33,354 nt of DNA. It comes from Opitutia bacterium. Lineage in GTDB: Bacteria; Verrucomicrobiota; Verrucomicrobiia; Opitutales; Opitutaceae. The position numbers were made by a program, and so were the translations under genes. The notes beneath the pieces were generated by a model. It worked only from the letters and a program-made list of their open reading frames with translations. It was not told where the DNA came from and searched no databases. The stretch is taken from assembly GCA_947467625.1 (NCBI GenBank), contig CANIJN010000030.1:1-33354 (forward strand). The letters are read 5' to 3'. Below are positions 7,600-16,200 of the stretch, in pieces; positions within the stretch are counted from its first letter, which is position 1; each line of letters starts with the position of its first letter.

Positions 7600-10509
7600 A
7601 TGCCCCCATTCCGTCTCGCCGCCCTCCTCCTGCTCGCGCTGCCCTGCGCCGCGCAGCCCATCCGCGTGCTCTACCTCGGCACCGCCGAACGCACGCCCCG
7701 CATGACCAGCCACGCACTCATGCGTGACCTGGGCCGGGACGCGATCTGGTTCGATTACGTTTCGGACCCTGCCGCCGCCACCCCAGACTTCGTCGCCAAA
7801 TTCGACCTCATCGTCCTCGACGCCCCGGCCGACCCCTTCGCAAAAACACTCGCCACCGTCCCCGCCGCCAAGCGCCTCGCCGCTGCCACCCTCGGCGACT
7901 CGACCGCCGCCGACTACGCCACCACCGCGAAGGCCAAACTCCTCTCCACGGTCGGCCGCGACCGCGTCGCCTCGTGGGAAAAATTTCTCGCCCAGCGCGA
8001 GCCCGAGCAGCGCGAAGCCCGCCCCACCATCGCCAACTACGAGAAGCGCGCGCAGCCGGTCACCTTTCAATTTCCGCTCAACGTCAAAGGCAGCCGCGAG
8101 CGCACTCAGGTCGCCCCCGATCTCCGCCTCGAACTCTTCGCCAGCGAACCCGACATCTCGAAACCTATCTTCATGGCCTGGGACGAGCGCGGCCGCCTCT
8201 GGATCGCCGAAGCCCGCGACTACCCGCACGCCGTCACACCCGACGGCATGGGCACCGACAGCATCAAGATTTGCGAAGACACCGACGGCGACGGCCGCGC
8301 CGATAAATTTACGATCTTCGCCGACAAGCTCAACATCCCCACCGGCTTCGTCTTCGCCAACGGCGGCATCGTGGTCGCCCAGTCGCCGCGTTTTCTCTTT
8401 CTCAAAGACACCAACGGCGACGATAAGGCCGACCTCCGCACCGAGATCATGACCGGCTGGGGCATCAACGACACCCACGCGCAAGCCAACAACCTCCACT
8501 ACGGCTACGACAACTGGCTCTACGGTGCCGTCGGCTACTCCGGTTTCAGGGGCACCGTCGGCGGGATCGAAAAACAATTCGCCCAGGGTACGTATCGCTT
8601 CAAGGCGGACGGCTCCGCGCTCGAGTTTCTCCACCAATTCACCAACAACACGTGGGGCCAGAGCGCCAACGCGTTTGGTGACCAGTTCGGCGGCACCGCC
8701 AACAACGCCCCCCTATTCTTCGGCGGCATTCCCGCGACCATCGTGCCCAAAGGCACGCGCGCCATGACCGCCAAGCGCATTAACACCGAGGACAAGACCC
8801 ACACCATCACGCCGAACTTCCGCCAAGTGGACGTCATGGGCGGTTACACCGCCGCCGCCGGCAGTGCCTTCATTTATTCAGACAATCTCCCCGCGCGCCT
8901 TCAGGGCATGGCCATGATCTGCGAGCCCACGATGAAGACGGTCGCGCTCTTCGACGTGCGCCGCGACGGTGCCGGTTACGTGGCCCACGACGCCTTCAAT
9001 CTCGTCGCCAGCAGCGATGAATGGCTGTCCCCCGTCTTCGCCGAGGTCGGGCCCGACGGCGCCGTGTGGTTCTCCGATTGGCAGAACTACATTATCCAAC
9101 ACAACCCCACCCCGAGCCTCGAGCGCGGCGGCTACGCCTCCAAAACCGGCGTCGGTGGCGCCCATGAAAATCCCCTCCGCGATAATTCCCGCGGCCGCAT
9201 TTACCGCGTCGTCTGGGATAAATCCAAGCCCGCCGCGATCACGTCGCTTCAAGGCGCGACCACCGCGCAACTCGTCGCCGCCCTGGGCAGCGGCAATCAA
9301 TTCTGGCGCCTCACCGCCCAACGCCTGCTCGTCGAGGGCCAACGCACCGACGCCTCGGCTTCACTCAAATCGGCAGTCGCCGGCAGCTCCGCCGTCAAAG
9401 CCCTCCACGCCCTCTGGACGCTGCACGGCCTCGGCCAACTCGACGCCGCCACCCACCGCAGCGCACTCACCCACGCCGAACCCGCCGTCCGCCGCAACGC
9501 CACCCGCGCGCTCGGTCGCGATGCCGCCGCCATTTCCCTCTTCTTCGCCTCAGCGGTCTCCAGCGACACCGATGCCCTCACCAAACTCGCGGCCTTCGTA
9601 AAGCTCGCCGAATTCCCCACGTCCCCCCAAATCAAAACCGTCGTCTCCAGCCTCGTCCGCAATCCCGCCAATCAAAAGGACGAATGGCTCAAGGAAGCGA
9701 GCCGCCTGCTCGCCCGCATCCACGGCGCCGGCCTTTATCGCGAAGGCCCCAATTTACTCCCCAATCCCGGCTTTGAAACCCTCGGCGCAGATGACCTGCC
9801 CGTCGGCTGGAAACGCCGCGACTACGGCACCCGCGAGGCCAACACCACCGCCGCGTGGTCCAAGGCCGGCACCGAACGGGAGTTTCACGGCGGCAAATTC
9901 GCGCTTCGCGTCGTGACGACCGGCGACGCCGACACGAGCTTCTACGCCGATGTACCCGTGAAACCAGATACGCAGTATCGGCTCGCCGGCTGGATTCGGA
10001 CGCGCTCGCTGCGCGGCCGGGCCAGCTTCAACATCCACAACGCCCGTATCGAAACCGAGATCATCCGCCGCGATACGGACTGGACCGAGGTCGAAATCGA
10101 ATTTAACAGCGGCAATCGCACCACCGCGAGCGTCAACATCCTGCACGTCGCCCGCGGCGAATCGTTCTTCGACGATGTGCGCCTCGTCGAACTCACCATC
10201 GCCGACGACTCCGCCAAACTGATTTTGGCCGACGCCAAGCGCGGCGAAACCATCTTCCACCAACACGCCGCCGCCTGTGTCCTTTGCCACGCACTCAAGG
10301 GCCAGGGCAGCACCGTGGGCCCCGCGCTCGACGGTATCGCCACCCGCGCTACAGCCGCCTACATCCGCGAAAGTCTGCTTGAGCCGAGCAAGGTCATCGC
10401 GAAAGGCTACGAGCAATTTGGGAAAGTCTCCCCTATGCCCCCGATGGGCGACATCTTTAGCCCGCAGGAAATTTCCGACCTCGAAGCCTATCTCCAGACC
10501 CTCAAATAA
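7600..10509 (+). CDS. PVC-type dehydrogenase with ThuA-like remnant, carbohydrate-binding module and c-type haem
   Basis: A 969-residue exported protein with signal peptide (LAALLLLALPCAAQ, cleavage near residue 18). Residues 20-150 look like a shortened ThuA-like domain (IRVLYLGTAERTPR, FDLIVLDAP) that lacks the glycine-rich and histidine part of full-length ThuA. From about 168 the PVC dehydrogenase propeller runs (LELFASEPDISKPIFMAWDE, CEDTDGDGRADKF, FLKDTNGDDKAD, NNTWGQS, GPDGAVWFSDWQNYI), then HEAT-like helices (about 550-700). Residues 718-868 form a jelly-roll-like carbohydrate-binding module (NLLPNPGFE, SFYADVPVKPDTQYRLAGWI, SFFDDVRLVEL). A single haem site CVLCH is at 893-897, with MPPMGDIFSPQEISDLEAYL at the end, as in class I cytochromes. 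It is 95 bp from the previous paralogue and 22 bp from the next gene. A role in periplasmic sugar oxidation is likely but not proven. Confidence 0.92.
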   Translation: MPPFRLAALLLLALPCAAQPIRVLYLGTAERTPRMTSHALMRDLGRDAIWFDYVSDPAAATPDFVAKFDLIVLDAPADPFAKTLATVPAAKRLAAATLGDSTAADYATTAKAKLLSTVGRDRVASWEKFLAQREPEQREARPTIANYEKRAQPVTFQFPLNVKGSRERTQVAPDLRLELFASEPDISKPIFMAWDERGRLWIAEARDYPHAVTPDGMGTDSIKICEDTDGDGRADKFTIFADKLNIPTGFVFANGGIVVAQSPRFLFLKDTNGDDKADLRTEIMTGWGINDTHAQANNLHYGYDNWLYGAVGYSGFRGTVGGIEKQFAQGTYRFKADGSALEFLHQFTNNTWGQSANAFGDQFGGTANNAPLFFGGIPATIVPKGTRAMTAKRINTEDKTHTITPNFRQVDVMGGYTAAAGSAFIYSDNLPARLQGMAMICEPTMKTVALFDVRRDGAGYVAHDAFNLVASSDEWLSPVFAEVGPDGAVWFSDWQNYIIQHNPTPSLERGGYASKTGVGGAHENPLRDNSRGRIYRVVWDKSKPAAITSLQGATTAQLVAALGSGNQFWRLTAQRLLVEGQRTDASASLKSAVAGSSAVKALHALWTLHGLGQLDAATHRSALTHAEPAVRRNATRALGRDAAAISLFFASAVSSDTDALTKLAAFVKLAEFPTSPQIKTVVSSLVRNPANQKDEWLKEASRLLARIHGAGLYREGPNLLPNPGFETLGADDLPVGWKRRDYGTREANTTAAWSKAGTEREFHGGKFALRVVTTGDADTSFYADVPVKPDTQYRLAGWIRTRSLRGRASFNIHNARIETEIIRRDTDWTEVEIEFNSGNRTTASVNILHVARGESFFDDVRLVELTIADDSAKLILADAKRGETIFHQHAAACVLCHALKGQGSTVGPALDGIATRATAAYIRESLLEPSKVIAKGYEQFGKVSPMPPMGDIFSPQEISDLEAYLQTLK

Positions 10510-10531
10510 ATCGGCCCTCCACTCCCCACTC

Positions 10532-11653
10532 ATGAAGAAAATCAATATCGCCATCATCGGCCTCGGCTTCGGTGCCGAGTTCATTCCGATCTATCAAGCC
10601 CACCCCAACGCCAATCTCCTCGCGGTCTGCCAGCGCGACCCGAAGAAACTCAAGGCCATCCAGGACGCCTTCGGCATTCCGAAGGGCTACACCGATTACG
10701 ACGAACTCCTCCGCGATCCCGAGATCGACGCGGTCCATATCAACACCCCGATCCCCGATCACGCCGAGCAATCCATCAAGGCTCTCAAAGCCGGCAAACA
10801 CGTCGCCTGCACCGTCCCGATGGCCACCTCCATCGCTGACTGCAAACGCATCGTCGATCTCACCAAAAAGACCGGCCTCAAATACATGATGATGGAGACC
10901 GTCGTCTACGCTCGCGAATACCTCTACGTCAAAGAACTCTACGACCGCGGCGACCTCGGCAAAATCCAGTTCCTCCAAGCCAGTCACCAGCAGGACATGG
11001 ACGGCTGGCCAAACTACTGGCCCGGCCTCCCTCCCATGTGGTATGCCACGCACTGCGTCGGCCCGATGCTCGCCCTCACCGACGCCACCGCCGAATACGT
11101 CTCCTGCTTCGGCTCGGGCACCATCCGTCCCGAACTCGCCAAGAATTACGGCTCCCCCTTCGCCGTCGAAACTGCGCACATCAAGTTGAAGGACTCCGAC
11201 GTCACCGCGCGCATCATTCGCTCGCTCTTCGACACCGCCCGCCAATACCGCGAAAGCATCGACGTCTACGGTTCGAAAAAATCCTTCGAGTGGTCACTCG
11301 TCGAAGGCGAGCCGCACGTCCTCCACACCGCGAAACTCGCCGAGCACAAGATCCCGAAAAAAATCACCGTGCCCGACTACGCCAAGCGCCTCCCCAAAGG
11401 CATCCAGAAGTTCACTACGAAGGGCGTCTACGACCTCGGCAAAAAAACACACCTCAGCTTCACGCAGGGCGCCGGCCATGGGGGCTCGCACCCGCATCTC
11501 GCGCACGAGTTTCTCACCGCGCTGGTCGAAGACCGCGAATGCGCCGTCAACGCGGTGAAGTCCGCCAACTGGACCTGCGTAGGCCTCTGCGCCCACGAAT
11601 CCGCCCTCGCCGGCGGCAAGATCGTGAAACTCCCCGCCTTCACCCAGGGCTGA
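10532..11653 (+). CDS. Gfo/Idh/MocA-type protein lacking the usual EKP lysine
   Basis: A 373-residue Gfo/Idh/MocA family protein. The open frame extends upstream but the ATG at 10532, 22 bp after the previous stop, opens directly into the Rossmann fold (INIAIIGLGFGAEF, glycines 10, 12, 14). The dinucleotide-binding domain covers about residues 1-125 and a C-terminal alpha/beta domain follows, with WYATHCVGPML and GHGGSHPHLAHEF as histidine-containing stretches. The position normally occupied by the EKP motif reads C93-T-V95-P96, so the family's catalytic lysine is replaced by valine. The protein has no signal peptide and should be cytosolic, unlike its operon partners. It may process a sugar product of the upstream enzymes, or be non-redox. 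It is the last gene before a strong terminator. Confidence 0.93.
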   Translation: MKKINIAIIGLGFGAEFIPIYQAHPNANLLAVCQRDPKKLKAIQDAFGIPKGYTDYDELLRDPEIDAVHINTPIPDHAEQSIKALKAGKHVACTVPMATSIADCKRIVDLTKKTGLKYMMMETVVYAREYLYVKELYDRGDLGKIQFLQASHQQDMDGWPNYWPGLPPMWYATHCVGPMLALTDATAEYVSCFGSGTIRPELAKNYGSPFAVETAHIKLKDSDVTARIIRSLFDTARQYRESIDVYGSKKSFEWSLVEGEPHVLHTAKLAEHKIPKKITVPDYAKRLPKGIQKFTTKGVYDLGKKTHLSFTQGAGHGGSHPHLAHEFLTALVEDRECAVNAVKSANWTCVGLCAHESALAGGKIVKLPAFTQG

Positions 11654-11681
11654 ACCGCCCGCCTTCGCGCCCCGGCACGTC

Positions 11682-11708
11682 GGGCGGGTCTCCGACCCGC
11701 CCTTTTTT
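11682..11708 (+). terminator. Strong Rho-independent terminator
   Basis: GGGCGGGTC (11682-11690) pairs perfectly with GACCCGCCC (11694-11702) around a TCC loop and is followed directly by TTTTTT (11703-11708). It lies 28 bp after the Gfo/Idh/MocA gene and ends the catabolic cluster. Confidence 0.88.
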
Positions 11709-11763
11709 GCGCCCGCAAACTTCCCTTTGCTTCTGCGGGGCTTCCCGCTTCACTCCGCCACCG

Positions 11764-12744
11764 ATGATCGAAGTCAGCCACCTTACCCGCGTCTTCCGCA
11801 CCTACAAAAAACTCCCAGGCTTCTGGGGCGGCGTGAAGGGTCTGTTCAATCGCACGTTCGAAGAGACCGCCGCAGCCAAAGATATCTCGTTCACCATCGC
11901 AGAAGGGGAATTCGTCGGCTTCCTCGGGCCCAACGGTGCCGGCAAGACCACCACCCTCAAAATGCTCTCGGGCCTCATCTACCCGACGAGCGGCACCGCC
12001 CGCGTCGCCGGTTACGATCCCACTAAACGCGAAAACGCCTACCGCCGTCTGTTCGCCCTCGTGCTCGGACAAAAAAACCAACTCTGGTGGGACCTCCCTG
12101 CCATCGAGTCCTTTAATCTCCTCCGCGCCATCTACGGCATCCCCGAGGCTCAATTCAAAACCACGCTCGACGAACTCGTCGACCTCCTCACCGTCCGCGC
12201 CAAACTCAACGTCATGGTGCGCGAACTCTCCCTCGGCGAGCGCATGAAAATGGAGCTCATCGCCGCACTCTTGCATCGCCCGCGCGTCCTTTTTCTGGAC
12301 GAACCGACCATCGGTCTCGACGTCGTTTCGCAACGTGCCGTTCGCCAGTTCCTCCGCGACTACAACCGCAAGTATCGCGTGACGATTCTCCTCACGAGCC
12401 ACTACATGGCCGACATCAAGGAGCTCTGCGAACGCGTGATCGTGATCCACAAGGGAGCAAAAATCTACGACGGCGCGCTCCTCCGCCTCGAGTCCGCCGG
12501 TGGCGCGCGCAAGAAAATCATCACCTTCGTCCCCGGCGCCGGCACCGCGTTCCCCGACACCTGGCAGTCGCAGTTCGGCACGACCACCCGCGCCGACGAC
12601 GGCAAGTTCACGCTGCGCGTCCCCGGCGAAAACGTCGTCGCCGTCTCTCAAGAAATCCTCAGCACCGGCCCGGTCGCCGACATCACGATCGAGGATGTCC
12701 CGCTCGAGGACGTGATTGCCGAATTGTTCGCGGCTCAGGCCTGA
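11764..12744 (+). CDS. ABC transporter ATP-binding protein (COG4586-like)
   Basis: A 326-residue nucleotide-binding subunit of an ABC transporter. Walker A GPNGAGKT is at 55-62, a Q-loop glutamine at about 103, signature LSLGER at 155-160, Walker B VLFLDEP at 175-181, and the H-loop TSH at 211-213. The FRTYKKLPGFWGGVKGLFNR insertion before the Walker A motif and the roughly 90-residue C-terminal tail are typical of the uncharacterised exporter ATPases of COG4586. Those normally pair with two six-helix permeases encoded next to them; none is present here. The ATG at 11764 starts the conserved MIEVSHLTRVF strand. It lies after the terminator at 11682-11708, so it is a separate transcription unit from the sulfatase cluster. 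Substrate is unknown. Confidence 0.94.
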   Translation: MIEVSHLTRVFRTYKKLPGFWGGVKGLFNRTFEETAAAKDISFTIAEGEFVGFLGPNGAGKTTTLKMLSGLIYPTSGTARVAGYDPTKRENAYRRLFALVLGQKNQLWWDLPAIESFNLLRAIYGIPEAQFKTTLDELVDLLTVRAKLNVMVRELSLGERMKMELIAALLHRPRVLFLDEPTIGLDVVSQRAVRQFLRDYNRKYRVTILLTSHYMADIKELCERVIVIHKGAKIYDGALLRLESAGGARKKIITFVPGAGTAFPDTWQSQFGTTTRADDGKFTLRVPGENVVAVSQEILSTGPVADITIEDVPLEDVIAELFAAQA

Positions 12745-12913
12745 CGTCACCCATTCGGCCAGTGCCCCGTTTCTGCCACGAGGGCGTTCATCAACCCGCC
12801 GAGGGTATTCGCGTATTTTTCGGCTCGTCGCAATTCGCAGCGGGCAGCTGAAACCCCTTTCAAGAAATGCATCAGGCATTGATCTGCAGGAGCGTCGTCC
12901 CGACACTCTTCAC

Positions 12914-14239
12914 ATGCTTTTAAACGTTGCCTGCGCCCTTCTCGCCGCCGCGCTCGCGGGAGCCTTCACTTGGATTTTGATGCGCGGCCGGGAAGCTACC
13001 CGCACCGCCGAGCTTAATGGCGCCCGCGCCGATCACGATCGCGTCACCGCCGAGCTCGCCGCCGCCCGCAACGACCTCAGTCAACTCTCCTCCCTCAACG
13101 CTCAACTGTCCTCCGAACTCGCCGCCGCCCGCGCCGAGTTCGCCGCCCGCCTCGCCGCCGAGCAACAGCGCCTCGCCGAACGCGAAACCCTCGCCGCTCG
13201 TTACCTCGCCGACGCTGAGAAACTCAAGTCCACCCTCCAAACCGAATTCCAAGCCATCGCCTCAAAACTCCTCGAAGAAAAATCCGCGAAGTTCACCGAC
13301 CACAACAAAACCCAGGTCGAAGCGCTGCTCCATCCCCTGCGCCAACAGCTCGCCGATTTCCGCACGCGCGTGGACACCGTTTACAAAACCGAAAGCGACG
13401 ACCGCTCCGCCCTCAAGGCCCAGATCGATCAACTCCGCCTCCTCAACACTCGCATCACCGACGAAGCCCACGCCCTCACCACCGCCCTCAAAGGCCAGTC
13501 GCAAGCCCGTGGTGCCTGGGGCGAACTCATTCTCGACCGCCTGCTGGAATCCGCCGGTCTCATCAAGGGGCAAGACTACCTCACCCAAGAATCCCTCACC
13601 ACCGACGACGGCCGCCGCCTCCGCCCCGATGTCATTTTGCGACTCCCCGACGCCCGCCACCTCGTCATCGACTCGAAAGTTTCCCTCGTTGCCTACGAAC
13701 GCGCCGTGAACGCCGGCGACGATCCCGCACGTCTCGCCGCCACCCGCGAACACGCCGCCGCCGTTCGCACCCACGTGGAGCAACTCAGCGCAAAAAAGTA
13801 CGAAGACACCGGCAAACTCATCACCCCCGACTACGTGCTGATGTTTGTGCCCCTCGAACCCGCTTTTATTCTCGCCGCCGAAAACGACCGCACGCTCTAC
13901 GAATGGGCCTTCGACCGCCGGGTCATTCTCTGCACCGCGCCCACGCTTCTCGTCACCCTCAAAACCATCGCCACCCTCTGGAAACAGGATCGCCAGACGA
14001 AAAATGTCCAGGCCATCGCGACCCGCGGCGGCCTCCTTTACGACAAATTCGCCGGCCTCTTCGCTGACCTAGAGGAAATCGGCAAACACCTCGGGCGCCT
14101 TCGCGAAACCTACGACGGTGCCTTGGGCAAACTGAAGACCGGCCCCGGCAATCTTCTTTCCCAAGTCGAAGATCTCAAAAGCCTCGGTGCCAAAGCCAAG
14201 AAATCGTTGCCCACCGCAGCGCCTGAACTCGATTCGTAA
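12914..14239 (+). CDS. rmuC: DNA recombination protein RmuC
   Basis: A 441-residue RmuC-family protein. Residues 3-22 form one hydrophobic N-terminal anchor (LLNVACALLAAALAGAFTWI), followed by a long heptad-rich coiled coil (about 25-200, rich in A/E/L/Q) and the conserved RmuC core (GAWGELILDRLLESAGLIKG, RPDVILRLPDARHLVIDSK, YVLMFVPLEPAF, RRVILCTAPTLL). RmuC limits inversions at short inverted repeats and has a predicted restriction-endonuclease-like core in which the D and DSK residues above are the likely site. The frame is open upstream into the ABC gene, but the ATG at 12914 is chosen because it starts the membrane anchor. A 169-bp spacer separates it from the ABC gene; nothing convincing is seen in that spacer. 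Confidence 0.94.
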   Translation: MLLNVACALLAAALAGAFTWILMRGREATRTAELNGARADHDRVTAELAAARNDLSQLSSLNAQLSSELAAARAEFAARLAAEQQRLAERETLAARYLADAEKLKSTLQTEFQAIASKLLEEKSAKFTDHNKTQVEALLHPLRQQLADFRTRVDTVYKTESDDRSALKAQIDQLRLLNTRITDEAHALTTALKGQSQARGAWGELILDRLLESAGLIKGQDYLTQESLTTDDGRRLRPDVILRLPDARHLVIDSKVSLVAYERAVNAGDDPARLAATREHAAAVRTHVEQLSAKKYEDTGKLITPDYVLMFVPLEPAFILAAENDRTLYEWAFDRRVILCTAPTLLVTLKTIATLWKQDRQTKNVQAIATRGGLLYDKFAGLFADLEEIGKHLGRLRETYDGALGKLKTGPGNLLSQVEDLKSLGAKAKKSLPTAAPELDS

Positions 14240-14300
14240 TCGGGGCTTATCGCCGCGCCGCCCTCCATTCACGCCACTCCGTGCCATTTCCTGCCACCCA

Positions 14301-14386
14301 CTCCTCCCGTAGCCGCGAACGCCAGCAAGTGGTCCGTCCGCCCACCCCCGCCATCTCCTCCCGTAGCCGCGAGCGCCAGCGAGTGG
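14301..14386 (+). repeat. Two 32-bp direct repeats in an intergenic spacer
   Basis: Copies at 14301-14332 and 14355-14386 start with CTCCTCCCGTAGCCGCGA and end with AGTGG; they differ at two positions (A/G both times) and are 54 bp apart. Directly after them, CATCCGTGTC and CATCCGTGGC form a short tandem pair at 14401-14420. The spacer from 14240 to 14444 between rmuC and the next gene has no other feature. Only two copies with no constant spacer array are present, so this is a dispersed intergenic repeat rather than CRISPR. Confidence 0.7.
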
Positions 14387-14444
14387 ATTTTATCCACCCT
14401 CATCCGTGTCCATCCGTGGCTGATACTCACCGCCCTTTCCTAAA

Positions 14445-14810
14445 ATGAGCCACGCCCTCCAAGGCATCTGGGAAATGATCCGCGCCGAGAGTGCCGGCGA
14501 ACCTTCCTCGGATCTCCTCGCCCTCCGCGTCGAGCTCCACCTCGATGCCGAAACCTACCACGTCCACTTCGCCGGCGAGCTCGCTGACCAAGGAACCTAC
14601 TCACGCGGCGACTCCGAGCCTCCCGCCACCTTCATTCTCCTCGGCGCGAAGGGCCCCAACGCCGGCCGCGCGATTCCCTGTATTTACCAACTCGCCGGCA
14701 ATCGCCTCCGGGTCTGCTACGGTCTCGATGGCACCACACCCACCGCCTTCGCCACGACCGCCGGCTCGCCCCATTACCTCGCCACCTACCGGCGAAAAAC
14801 GCTACCGTAG
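14445..14810 (+). CDS. Small TIGR03067-like protein
   Basis: A 121-residue protein with a lipocalin-like beta-strand pattern. The start (LQGIWEMIRAESAGEPSSD) and the later VELHLDAETYHVHF, RAIPCIYQLAGNRLRVCYG and final YLATYRR match the layout of the TIGR03067 family, found mainly in Planctomycetes and Verrucomicrobia (L-x-G-x-W near the start, then I-Y-x-L-x-G-x-x-L-x-x-C). Function of that family is unknown. There is no signal peptide from the ATG at 14445, so it appears cytosolic unless the true start differs. It is the last plus-strand gene; the next gene runs towards it from the other strand. Confidence 0.72.
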   Translation: MSHALQGIWEMIRAESAGEPSSDLLALRVELHLDAETYHVHFAGELADQGTYSRGDSEPPATFILLGAKGPNAGRAIPCIYQLAGNRLRVCYGLDGTTPTAFATTAGSPHYLATYRRKTLP

Positions 14811-15004
14811 TCGTCTCCACACTTCCGCTACAGTCACCGGCCGGCCAACTGGACGGTGGGTTGCAGTCGGCAGCCCAGAAAAAAAACGCAGGCGTGGGCA
14901 CGAGCGAGACGCGGGCGTGGCGAGGGCATGGAAAAACCGTTCGGCGGCGACCACTCAGCCGCACGGTCGCGTCTACGCGCGCAGCACCAGCCGCCACATC
15001 CAAT

Positions 15005-16162
15005 CTACGCGCGCGGCACCGGCGGCACCCGGCGCGAGAAGAAACGGCGACAGGAAAGAGCGATGCCCGTATAAACAAGAAGGAGGCCGCCAAGGCAGGC
15101 GAGGCCAGCGACGCCTTGGCCGACCAGGCCGAGTGCTTCCCCGGTGTGCAGGAAGCGCGTCCACGAGCGGACTTGTTGCGCCGCGTTTTGGTCGGCGTAG
15201 CCGGTGCGCAGGAGGACTTCGCCGGTGGCGGAATTGAGCGTGACGGCGGTGTTGGCGGTGCGGGGCCACGCAGTGGATTCACGGACGGTGGCGGAAAACA
15301 CGTCAGACGTTCCGCCGAGGCGCACAGTGATGGTTTGCCACGCAGGGAAAGCGGTTTGCACCCGGTTAAGCAGGACGTCGGACGAGAGCGGGCGGGCGTC
15401 AGCGGCGGGCGGTGGCACCTTGGGCGCAGGCGATCCACTGCTGCGGGAGCCGGCGGCGTTGTCCGTCGGGGCCGGTGTGCCGGTGAGGGTGGCAATGAGC
15501 GTGCCACCCCAGCGGAACGAGATCGGAACGGCCGTGAGTGTCAGGATAATTAATACAGGGGCGGACCACAGGCCGATGACGTTGTGCCAGTTAAACTCGC
15601 GGGCTTTCGCTGCAGAGTTTTGGCGGAACCAGATGACGGGGGAGACGGCGCGCCACGACCAGCTGCGCGGCATCCACAGGTAGAGTCCGGTCACGGCGAG
15701 GAGGGCGAAAGCGAGGTTGCAGATGCCGGTAATGAGTTTGCCGCGCGGGCGGCTCTCCTTGCCGTCGAAGCCAAGGTAGCGGTGGAGGTCGGTCATGGTG
15801 CGCATGAACGACGACATGGCCGTCGAGGTGGGTTGGCGAATGTCGCCGGTGTAAGGATTGACGTAAAAGGCGGGGCTGCGACCGGCGACAAAAGCGACTG
15901 CCGCGAGGGGATCCGCAGAGACAACGAGGCTTTGGGGGAGGGCCTCGGGCTGGGCGGTGCGGAGGCGCGCGCGGAGCTCGTCGAGCGGGAGGCGGGCGGC
16001 ACCGACGGGAGGTGCGGCGATGTGGCGGGCGTCGCGTTCGGACCACGCGACGAGTTGTTTCTCGAACGCGAGGACGGTGCCGGTGAAGCACATGATTGCA
16101 ATGACGAGGCCGGAGATGAGCCCGGCGACGAGGTGGATCCAGAACACGGTTTGGCGAAACAT
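15005..16162 (-). CDS. PepSY-associated transmembrane protein (siderophore/iron-reductase type)
   Basis: A 385-residue PepSY_TM family inner-membrane protein with four helices: residues about 7-32 (VFWIHLVAGLISGLVIAIMC), one in the middle (NLAFALLAVTGLYLWM), a third (WSAPVLIILTLTAVPI), and one near the C terminus (GLACLGGLLLVYTGIAL). Periplasmic PepSY segments lie between them (YVNPYTGDI, VTLNSATGEVLL). Conserved histidines in the helices (WIHL, LHRYLG, FNWHN, LHTGE) fit haem binding and ferric reduction. Family members act with TonB siderophore receptors to reduce or release iron in the periplasm. The ATG at 16162 is chosen because families start just before the first helix; an in-frame TTG at 16204 overlapping the receptor stop is an alternative. 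It follows the receptor by 38 bp in the same operon. Confidence 0.9.
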   Translation of the reverse strand: MFRQTVFWIHLVAGLISGLVIAIMCFTGTVLAFEKQLVAWSERDARHIAAPPVGAARLPLDELRARLRTAQPEALPQSLVVSADPLAAVAFVAGRSPAFYVNPYTGDIRQPTSTAMSSFMRTMTDLHRYLGFDGKESRPRGKLITGICNLAFALLAVTGLYLWMPRSWSWRAVSPVIWFRQNSAAKAREFNWHNVIGLWSAPVLIILTLTAVPISFRWGGTLIATLTGTPAPTDNAAGSRSSGSPAPKVPPPAADARPLSSDVLLNRVQTAFPAWQTITVRLGGTSDVFSATVRESTAWPRTANTAVTLNSATGEVLLRTGYADQNAAQQVRSWTRFLHTGEALGLVGQGVAGLACLGGLLLVYTGIALSCRRFFSRRVPPVPRA

Positions 16163-16200
16163 GGGACGAGTGGGCGTGAGTGGGAGAAAAGGATTGGTGA

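Noticed and set aside
14301-14386. CRISPR array
   Set aside because: Only two repeat copies and one 22-bp spacer, no cas genes, and the repeat resembles dispersed intergenic elements.
14871-14925. Intrinsic terminator for the convergent genes, suggested by eight A at 14879-14886
   Set aside because: Read on the minus strand the T tract is preceded by GC-rich direct repeats, not by an inverted repeat, so no stem forms.
14632-15507. A 291-codon minus-strand frame spanning the convergent junction
   Set aside because: It overlaps both the TIGR03067-like gene and the PepSY gene in other frames and is P/R/S-rich without motifs.
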